From Blastobasis lacticolella (lineage: Eukaryota; Arthropoda; Insecta; Lepidoptera; Blastobasidae), in assembly GCA_905147135.1 (NCBI GenBank), contig LR990055.1, forward strand, positions 4,403,001-4,467,000: a DNA stretch of 64,000 nucleotides, written 5' to 3'. The notes below the pieces were generated by a model. It did not search any database, was not told the DNA's origin, and saw only the letters and a program-made list of their open reading frames with translations. A program made the translations under genes and the position numbers. Below, one piece after another: positions 22,391 through 31,800 of this stretch (its first letter is position 1; each line of letters starts with the position of its first letter).

Positions 22391-22537
22391 TCTTGTCGTT
22401 AATGTGCCGGTTGTACTCTCGCGCCCGAGGGCCCGGGGTCCGCCTTGACCACGATCCGGGTTTGGCAGATCAGATAATTGCAGTGGAGCGACTGCCATCT
22501 GACCTCTGTGACCCTGATACCAGGTTGGAGCGTGGTT
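22391..22537 (-). repeat. SINE family A, 3' part
   Basis: Minus-strand block with 'gggcccggggtccgccttga' and 'gcagtggagcgactgccatc'. Head missing. The remaining sequence to 23100 shows no gene. Confidence 0.7.
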
Positions 22538-23099
22538 ACGGATACGAGATGGCGGATTAAAGCTTAGTAAATTTATTAACTTGAAGTGTCTACGTCCCTC
22601 AGAGAAACTATTCATGTACTAACATAAAGTCCTTGCTTGGTAATTAAAAAGTCCATAAAGTAAATGTGTCAGTCGCTCAGATGAATTTGAAGGCAAAATT
22701 GCTAATGTATTGGGCTGTCTTGCCATAATCTCAATTCGGGCTTGAGATCTCTCAACTTCTAATCAGAAGGGGAAGATTTTAAAGTTTCAAAGCAACACGT
22801 CACACGTGAGGAACTTACATTTTGAAACAGGTTTAGAATGTCTATATCAATATTTATGTATGCGTTTTTACATTACAAACAAACAAACACCATCAAAAGG
22901 ATAGGTACCGAAGGCAGCACATCAACCTGCGAGCCACCAGTATAAACTGACCCTGACTGAAATCACACACAGCCCAAAGTCTGAACAGGGTAGTTTGTTT
23001 TGCTGTCTTCTTTCTGTTACATATAGGCCTATGTAATGTATGTAGGCTAATATTTCAGTAAGTAAATAATAATGTTGTATGACACATAACTTTTTAATA

Positions 23100-23212
23100 T
23101 ACATAATTGGTGATTCCCCTGGTGTTGCTGATATCCATAGGCGGCGGTGACCACTTTCCATCAGGTGGCCCGCTTGTCTGTTTGTTTGCTGTGTAACATA
23201 AAAAAAAAACAT
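23100..23212 (+). repeat. Dispersed repeat family D with poly-A tail
   Basis: 'ggtgttgctgatatccatag', 'ccatcaggtggcccgcttg', then A9 at about 23201. Confidence 0.7.
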
Positions 23213-23419
23213 GTACAACTCAAAACTTTTATAGTTTTTGTGAATACCTGCCTATACAGTGAATGCGCTGGTGCTGAAACTCAACGGTTTAGCCAGCACG
23301 CAATTATGGTAAAAGACCCGACAGACACACATGCCGAAGCTGGGACGATCCCTGATCTGGGATGCTACGTGCATCGACATCCGCGCGCCGGCCGCGTCTT
23401 CAGGCCACCGCAAGTCAAG

Positions 23420-23570
23420 TAGCGGCCGGTGCTGCCTCTGCTGAAAACGCCAAACGGCACAAATACGCTGTCTGGTTGGCGACTGCATATTTGCGCCATT
23501 GGGTATGGAAATCCTTGGGCCGTGGGGTGAGCCGCACTTTATCCATAGGGAACTAGCCTAGCGCCTGGTC
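23420..23570 (+). mobile_element. Decayed LINE reverse-transcriptase fragment
   Basis: Conceptual frames spell ENAKRHKYAVWLATAY. Then, after a frame change, comes a Trp-Gly segment of the type ESLGxWG followed by residues like FIHREL. This is a common C-terminal signature of LINE polyproteins. Frames are broken, so it is a relic. The following 23590-23830 is another dispersed repeat (see 15838). Confidence 0.5.
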
Positions 23571-23589
23571 GACATAGTAATGATCACAA

Positions 23590-23830
23590 TCCTAATCAAA
23601 GCCAATAATAGGCCACTGCAGGAAAGTGAAGGATATTGCCATAATATCCACGCTTGGCAGGCGGGTTGGAGATCGCAGTGCTATCATATAACAATGGAAA
23701 ACGCTGCTGCCCATTTTCCAGCCTACGGAGACTCTAGATCTTGTGCCTCGAAAACATTAGTCGCCTTATACGACACCCACGAGTGGAAGGGGTTGGTGCT
23801 ATTCTACTCTACCGGACACTAAATGGCCAA
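23590..23830 (+). repeat. Dispersed retroelement 3' region
   Basis: Begins with 'aatagg ccactgcagga' and carries 'cgccttatacgacacccacg', which is found inverted at 15838-15905. No coding frame. Confidence 0.4.
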
Positions 23831-24262
23831 TGATCATAATGCTGGCCTCTATTTGTGTCAGAGATCAAGAGGAGTAACGCAGCCGGCCTTCTAGGCACTT
23901 TGGTGATAGGCAAAAATTATCTAATTAAGTAGTTATTTTCTTTAGATTCACCTAGAAAACCGCTGACGTAGGCTTTAATTAAATGACAAGTAAACACGCC
24001 AGAGCACATGAACGATGTGATCTTGAACTAGATGTATTAAATTTGACGAAGCCGGGCGTCGTTCACAAACAAATCGCTATGGTTTTCTTGGCGATGGTCC
24101 AAACTTCGGCTCGGGCACTGTATTAATTACTGCGTCTATTTTAAACAAGTATTGTGCCTGTGACGAGACGAACCGGCCGTGTGGCCGCCTCTTTATTACT
24201 CGGGAACCCACCTGCTATAATCCACTTGAAGGTCTATTGCACGGATTTCCATCAAACAGGCA
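23831..24262 (+). promoter_or_regulatory. Upstream region of SMYD gene 2
   Basis: 432 bases before the ATG at 24263. A TATAAT word lies at 24215-24220, about 42 bases upstream of the ATG, and a short GC-rich stretch (24155-24190) lies before it. No initiator or start site can be fixed. Nothing else is recognised. Confidence 0.25.
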
Positions 24263-27200
24263 ATGGAGCCAAAACGCGAAATTCCTCTTTGCGAAGTCTG
24301 CCAACAACCAGCTAATCAGACCTGCGGAGGCTGCAAGCTCGTCTACTACTGCTCGAAAGGTCACCAGAAGTTGGGATGGAGGGAAGGACACAAGTTCAAG
24401 TGCTGCGCCTTCAAGATCCAATTCTCAGACACGTTAGGAAGGCATATGATCGCGACCCGGGATATCAAGCAAGGTGAAATGATATTGAAAGAGAAACCAG
24501 CTGTCATGGGTCCGAAAATGTCATGTCCACCGCATTGTTTGGGGTGCGGCAAGAAACTGGTGGCTACGAAGAAGGAGAACCAGTACGACTTCTATAGATG
24601 CAGGATGTGCAATTGGCCAATGTGCAGCCCAGAATGTGAGAAAACTGAAATTCATAAACCAGAGTGTAAAATTATGATGGATCGAAAATACAAAAGCACA
24701 ATAAAGTATGACACTCCAGATAAACCCGAAGCTGCCTATTGTGTTATAGCCCCTTTGAGGGTTCTACTAATGAAAGATACCAATCCCCGTCAGTTTGAGA
24801 ATATTATTAATCTAGAATCTCATTTAGAAGACAGGATATCAACTCCCTTGTACACGATATTGAAAGCGAATCTGGTGACATTTGTGGTTCAAGTTCTGGG
24901 ATTGACGTTCGATGAAGAAATCATACTGAAAATTGCTTCGATATTTGACACCAACGCGTTCGACGTGAGGTCGCCAGACGGATCGAAAAGGTTAAGGGCT
25001 ATTTATGTAACTGCGTCCATGATGGATCATAGCTGCAGGCCTAATACACGGCACATATTTTTAGGCGACGATTATAATATGGCTGTGATTGCAACCGTGC
25101 CAATTGCTAAAGGCGAAATTATAACAACCACATACACTCAAGGCTTGCGGGGAACGTTGGATAGAAGAAGGCATTTAAGTGTGAACAAATGTTTCGATTG
25201 TGAATGTGACAGATGTAAAGACCCAACCGAATTTGGGACTTATTTAGGGAATATTTATTGCTCAAAATGCAATGGACCAGGCGGATATTCCGGCGCCATG
25301 TTAGTTTCAAGTAATTCATTAGATGAGGGCGCTTTATGGAAGTGTGAGAAATGTGACCATTTCATTCAAAGTAGGCAGATGTTTTGGGGTAACAATGCTT
25401 TAAAACAAGACTTGAATAAGATGGATAAGACATCTCCGAATCCATTTGAAAATTTCATTACGACGTATGGTCAAACTCTTCACCCAAAGAATCACTTAGT
25501 AGTTCAAGCAAAGCTTGCACTGATACAGATTTACGGGAACTACAAAGGATATACATTATCAGGTAAAGTATTGCCTTTATCACACAATTGATCACATTGG
25601 TATGTGTATTGTCTACCAAAGTCATTCGATGCAATTCCTTTCTCTAAAGCGGTTTCCTAATTGGCAACGATCGTGCGGTCATGGTCGTACGACGGGCGTC
25701 ACACGACCAATAAGAGGCCTCAAAACCGCTCGTTGCACGATCATGGTCGTACGACCATTCCCAATTAGGACAGCGCCTTAGGGTGTCGTAATAAAGCTGA
25801 TGCTTAATGAAGACCTAGAGCAGAATTACCATAGACCAAAAATGGGTAGCAGTGTTTTCTGGTACATGTTTTCACCACTGCGATCTCCTAAACGTCTGCC
25901 AAACGTAAATATTAGAGCAAACCCCTTCACAAATGTGGCGGAGGCTCCAATCTAATAATTACGGACGGTAAAATGTACAATTTCTAATGGTATAATTAAT
26001 TACACCTCGAATGTTCTCGTTTCATTATCCATTAACAAATCATCTATTGTAATTCCAGAGCTCCCAGACCATCTGTTGAAGCGAAAAATAGAGCTGTGTT
26101 CCGAGCTGTTGGAGCTGGCTGAACAGCTGGAGCCAGGCTGGACGCGGCTGCGGGGAACCCTGCTGCTGGACCTGCAAGCTGCTATGACTATGCAGACCAA
26201 GCGCGAATACGAGGCCGACAAGTTGACCAAGGCTGGGGCTCAGGTAAAATGCCCAACCTTTTACTAAACTTTAGCTAAAACCTTCGCATAGGTGGCATCT
26301 CTTACAAAAGATTCTCTGCGATAATGCCACCTTTTCGAGTACTTATTGAAGTTGTTTCAAGTAAATTACTATAAATGTTCAGACGTTTGTAAAGATCGTC
26401 GTCGACGTCGTCGTGCTATCAGTGCTATCCATATTAATAATAAAAAGAAGAAATATTCGTATGTTTCTCAGTTTGTGAATATGTATGTTGGGCGTTATAA
26501 TAGGACCACGCTTAGTCCGAATCAACTGACAGTGGTAGAAAATATAAAATGTGGATATGGCAATATCTATTGGATAATCTGTCCTTGTCAGTCATTGTCC
26601 ATTATTATTTAGGCGATTCGCACAGTGGAACGCAGCACGAGTACAGTTGTGCGTGACGTGCGTTATTGCGTATAGTTATTTGAGCTGTCGTCGGTTTCTA
26701 TGGAAATTACTCATAGTCGAACACACTGACAACGCATCCACGCGCGTTCGTGCGGATCCGTCGTTTTTTTTCTTTGCAACATTTGACACGGGCTGCGGGT
26801 CAGATAAGTTTTTGGCGCTGTACGTTCTACATAAAAAGGCATCAAATAGGCCGCTGCTGTGAAGTGAGGTCTCCAGGATTGTCATAAAGGTATTCCGTTA
26901 CTCAGTTATCAAAATATTTTTCGCCTAAATAATATAATTTTATGAATAGATTATAACAATTTGGAGAATTCCTAAATTTTATATTGTATTTAAAACAATA
27001 TAAAAATTACATATATTTCCAAATTTCGCCAGAATGAATGCTGCGCTCCAATGTGCCAATCGCCTCAACAATATTTTTCAAGTCAGTCAAATTCTTTGTT
27101 ATGACTTTTATGAATGACGTTCTATGACGGATAAAAGACATGGCATTAGTTGCCATACAGAGATTTTTTTTTTAAAAGCGATTCGGACTTAGCGTGGTCC

Positions 27201-28411
27201 TACTATATCTCAGAAACTGAGTATTGAACCGACTTTGAAACTTCTTTCGCTAGTAGGAACTTACACTATTGCCCATTGTCATATCTCCATTGATCTCGGA
27301 AAAATGTTGGAAAAAATTTTATAAAGATCCGAATTGCGTGCGGATGAAACCCGCGGGACGGAACGGATAGTATAAAATAAACGACGTGGTCAATAAATCT
27401 TTGCTTTATTTCTTTTACTATGACAAGTACTCTATTGAAAACTAAAAAAATACTTGTCTTTGTCTCGGAGACTGCAATTATGGCATGATGCCAGGAAATT
27501 CTTGTCACACGTGTTACCATATTTCTTCAGAAATTCTTTAAAAATGTCTTGTTGGTATGAGAGAAAGTAGGTAAATAGATAGAATTTCACGTGATGTTCA
27601 TTGCACAAGTTTATTTCAGCTGGACATGCTATACCTAGACATAAGTTAATAATATCTCAAATTCATTAAGACCATTCCAAATAGAGCCCAAACACGATGG
27701 GGTTATCTTATTGCGTTAATTAGTTCCTATAACCACCTTCCGACTGCAATATCAGACCAGCTCCATGGTACCATGTTAATGAGTGGTCATCCAACTTACA
27801 TGAGCACCTTTACCAATTTAAGCTTAATTGGATGCCAACAAATGGTCGAAGAATTGTTTGCAAAACTTACGAACAGTGCAATTTAAATAAAAGCTTGTAT
27901 AAATAGCACAATTTTTTCTTTATATTAATGTGTTAGGTACTTAGGCTTGCTGTTTATGCGTGAATATTCGTGATTCATTTGATAGCGCTGAGTCAGTTGC
28001 GAGAGCCAATGGTTTACGACCAAAGAGCCAAAGACCGAGCGAAAGGTGGAAAAGTATGAAAACGGGCCGCAGCATAAGCTAAGTTGACTAATTGAATGAT
28101 GATGAAAAGAGCAGCATGAAATAATTTTTAAATTTATAATACTTCCAGTTATTGCTCTCTAAATCATAATAAATAGACAATCAATTTTACCTCTATAGTT
28201 ACGATTATGATTATTATTTATTATTTATTATTTCTTGTAACCATAATATTTTTCTTTACAGGATCAACTAATGGAATCAATGGTTTTATTGCAAGAGGCG
28301 GCAAATATTCTGCGAGTGGAGCCCTACATGAGAGATGCTTTAGAAGCTAAGATCAGGGATCTTGCTGCCGAATTAGATTTAACTGCTGAACCTGCTGAAG
28401 TAACTGAATAA
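24263..28411 (+). CDS. SET/MYND-domain protein (SMYD family, SmydA-like), gene 2, with extra N-terminal MYND finger
   Basis: Three exons: 24263-25562, 26059-26243 and 28262-28411. GT-AG junctions, in frame, 544 aa. Residues 10-47 form a MYND zinc finger with ligands C10, C13, C21, C24, C30, H34, H43, C47; the sixth, usually Cys, is His. Then come the N-terminal SET strand (TLGRHMIATRDIKQGE, 57-72), a second inserted zinc cluster (C88 to C135, including CNWPMC), a helical region, and the SET core with DHSCRPN at 255-261 where NHSCxPN is usual. The SET Tyr in TTTYTQG and a post-SET CxCxxC follow, then a C-terminal helical, leucine-rich region. The ends of exons 2 and 3 (KRKIELCSELLELAEQLEPG; LQEAANILR) match the C-terminal helices of gene 1 in style. 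Probable role: SAM-dependent protein-lysine methyltransferase or a degenerate binding relative; substrate unknown. Most of the protein is in one 1300-bp exon, unlike gene 1. The ATG is the first in frame and fits the MYND start. Confidence 0.93.
25645..25780. repeat. Hairpin MITE in intron 1 of SMYD gene 2
   Basis: Terminal inverted repeats of about 18 bp ('gcggtttcctaattgg' against 'ccaattaggacagcgc'). Inside, both arms carry GGTCGTACGAC. TAA and TTA words lie at the two edges, which would fit a 3-bp PIF/Harbinger-type target duplication, but this is not proven. Confidence 0.7.
26501..27202. mobile_element. 702-bp MITE in intron 2 of SMYD gene 2 (family G)
   Basis: 23-bp terminal inverted repeats, TAGGACCACGCTTAGTCCGA at 26501 and its complement ending at 27202, with one mismatch. 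A TA dinucleotide at each edge fits a mariner-type TA target. The interior has no transposase frame. A half copy is at 29461-29570. Confidence 0.75.
27997..28110 (+). mobile_element. LINE 3' tail in intron 2 of SMYD gene 2
   Basis: 'gcgagagccaatggtttacg', an 'agaccgagcgaaaggtggaa' block and a GATGATGA end. Same tail family as 2993-3128. Confidence 0.65.
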
Positions 28412-28670
28412 GATAATATTAAAAATTAAGAAGCATATAGGTATCTTCTAGAAATTGGGAGAATTGTTACAATTAAGTTAATGTTTTATTTTATTGCTCA
28501 ACGACATATCCATTCGAAAATGACATAGATTAAGTATTAAGTAAGTTTGTGAAAGAAATGTAGAAACATAAAAAAGATCTAAAAATGTTTTCTATACTTT
28601 ATTTTAGTAAAATAATTTACTCCTACAGGAATGCAGGGGACATTCAACTTGTAAAAAAGAATGAGGAAGT

Positions 28671-28871
28671 ACATATTGCATACTTATGCAGGTTAGGGTC
28701 AGGGTCAGATTCCCCTGGTAGCAGGGTCATGGAGGTCAGATGGCAGTCGCTCCACTGTAATTACCTGACCTGCCAAATCCTGGATCATGGTCAAGGCGGA
28801 CCCCGGGCCTTTGTGCGCGAGAGCACAACCGGGACATTAACGCCAAGATGATGATGATATTGCATACTTAT
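28671..28871 (+). repeat. 5'-truncated SINE family A with 15-bp target duplication
   Basis: The SINE body (28688-28856: 'ggcagtcgctccactgtaat', 'ggcggaccccgggcc', 'gatgatg' end) is flanked by identical copies of ATATTGCATACTTAT at 28673-28687 and 28857-28871. It sits between the two convergent genes, three bases from the receptor stop codon, antisense to the receptor, and so is likely part of its 3' UTR. Confidence 0.85.
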
Positions 28872-28874
28872 AAA

Positions 28875-31800
28875 CTAAACGTTCAATGGAGTAACCTTAG
28901 TTGGTTTGGTAGTTGCTTCATCGACTTTAGGTACACTAAGATCCATTGCACCCTTGTTGATATGAAGAACATTCTTGATCATCTTAGACAACCTTTTCTC
29001 TGGTTTTGGCGTTGTATCGATTATAAAGATTTTCTCTGTATTTTTGTCTACAATTCTTACTTCTTTTTTTTGGAACTGAAAATTAAATTAGAAATTTTAA
29101 GTCCTGATGTCATAAAATTTATGTAAATTACAAAACCAAACAATATTCTAATTACATCCTAAAGAGGTAATTGCAATGGTAAAAATGGGTCGAATAAGAA
29201 ATCGATAATTGTGTCTAATTTTAGCGAATGTATTAATATAATAATCAGTGACAAACAAGCAGGCATTTAAACACTATTCAAACAAAAAAGTTGGAACAAT
29301 GCTCACCGATACGCAAATGCAGCACCATGAACCAAATTTGCAGCATGCGATGCCAGGAGTGCGGTCCATCGCCTTCCGAAACCTGTAACGTATTAATAAA
29401 CAGCCTGACATTAGCAATGGTATAATTTAATGTTCAATCCTTCACCATCAGCGGTTATAATAAGACCACGCTAAGTCCGTATCTCTTATTAAAAAAAAAC
29501 TCTGTATAGCAACTTCAAAAAACGTCATTCATAAAAGTCATAACAAACAATTTGGTTTCTGTAGGATTGATTATTTTCGTGAGTTATTTAAATATTATTA
29601 AATAATAGGCAAAACAATTAAAAAGGAAGTGCGGAAGATAATTTCAGCATGATTAATAATTTAGACAAACTAAAAGTACAAGTTCAAGCTAATAGTGACC
29701 AAATAACTGAATGTTTAAAGCTTCACAAGTCAGTGTAGTTGGTATGAATAATTTCTCCATTATTTATCGATGTTAGACCTCTGTCGAGTCTTATCAGGCC
29801 TCCTGGATGAACACCGCCGTCTTATATACTTCTGCCGCCAAGTAAACTTGTTGTGCCCTCACAATAACAACGCGTCTGGGGTTCTGACATTGAGATACTA
29901 TGTACCTAGTCATAGTACATCAATAGGTCCTGAATTAATGCTACATGAAACCGATGGCATGAATCGTATCTTTCTATTAGGAGGCCTGCCTGCTTGTTTG
30001 TCACAGCATTGTATAAAAAACATAATAATACAGAAATAACTTTTAGAAATACTTTGTAAGTACCTAGTGTTAGTGAATCCGTATATCAGTGGGTTGATGG
30101 CACAGCTGATGAACGTCATGCTTTGGGCGAAGAACCAAACGTACGCGTACGGGCCATCCACCTGAAAGAGAAGAATATCTTGATAAAATCATCAATATTG
30201 ACTTACAGTCTCACATTTTTTCATACTTGTTCATTTATTGGAATAAAACTATACTTTATACAAGCCAATTATCCCTGAATGTAATATTGTGCAAAAATGT
30301 ATACAACACGACACTGAAATCTGCTTTCAATGTTATTTTTAAGACAATATTGCTATACAAATGTGTATTTTCCATGCCTAAACCATTTACATTTTCCATG
30401 TCAGAATCAGGCAAGAGGTCCCGGGCGGCCAAGAGAGCTTGCTAGAGAAATTGCTAAGTCGTATGCGAAAGCCGATAGCTTACGATGTGAGGATGACGAA
30501 GATCAGGTGGAGGAAACAGTAGGAAATGGGACTCTGGCAACCGGAATTGACTGCTCGAATGATGATGATGGTGTCGCGAATGGGGTATCTGTAGAAAAAT
30601 TACATGTAATGTGATAATGGTAAAATCGCATATGTTATATCGCGTGGGAGATATCGCGGACAAGATTGAGGAGGCTCGTCTGCGTCACGTGCTGCGCAGG
30701 CTCCAGGGATATGTGGAAAACAGGCCTGCCGGTATCAGATAAGGGATCCCGCAGGAGGCTTAGGGAGCGATGGATTGACATCGCTGAAACAGGGCGAAGT
30801 GGAGGAAGAAAAGTTGGAAAGCGGACCGCCAAGAGGGTCCGCCTAATAAGCCGGGATGGATTGAGAATTATGATTATGATGAAGGTTCTCCAAAACATAA
30901 AACAATATATTAAATTCGTACCGAATTAATTGACATGTCATTGCGGTTCCTCATGTACACCAGAATGGAGTAGGGTACTCTGCAGATCACGTCAGCCAGC
31001 AGCACGCAAGCTGTTACCCTCATCGCCTTTCCTTTGGCCCTGGATACTGCCTTGCCACCACCTCGTGAAGAGAGCTTCTTCGCCGTCCATTCCAGGCGCC
31101 ATATTATTGCAGTGTACTGTTGATAAAAAAATTATGAGAGCGTCGGTGGCCAAATAGTTAAGAGGTCCGAGTCGTGAGCGAGAGGTTCCGGGTTCGTACC
31201 CCAGTACCGCCATGTACCAATTTAACCGATGCTCTTATGGTGAAGGAAAACATCGATATGTACCTACACATTTAGGCGACTGGATGGCAGTCACCCAACT
31301 GTTATTACCTGATCTGCCAAATCCTGGATCATGGTCAAGGTGAACCCTGGGCCCTCGCGCTCGTGAGCACAACCAACTCACTGTTGTTGATATTATATGT
31401 AGTGCTTATAAAAAAAATGTAAGACTCTAAAACAGATGGCTTCTCGAATACGAGTCGTTGCTTTATTCTTCTTGATTTTCTTGTTAATAAAAATGATGTA
31501 AGTATGGATGGATGACCGATCATTGTCGATATGTTATGTCAGTGAACTTCGACAATAGTTCAAGGGTTGAATTAGATGAGGATTCATTTCCTTACTCTTG
31601 AATATTGGGCGAAGAATACTTTTTTTCTTTCAGTTTAGATGTTGTATTAAACAGATATTCAGACATGTTCACACTTACCGTTATCACCATAACACCCAAT
31701 GGAATCCAAACGAGAAATGTCAGGACAAAATGCCAGTAGACACTCATAACAAGAATATCCTCAGCGCAGAATCTCTCCAAATAATTTCGCCATGGACGTG

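Noticed and set aside
30666..30929. 87-codon basic protein in receptor intron
   Set aside because: It is a frame through a LINE 3' tail ending in GAT-rich sequence, flanked by receptor exons on the opposite strand.
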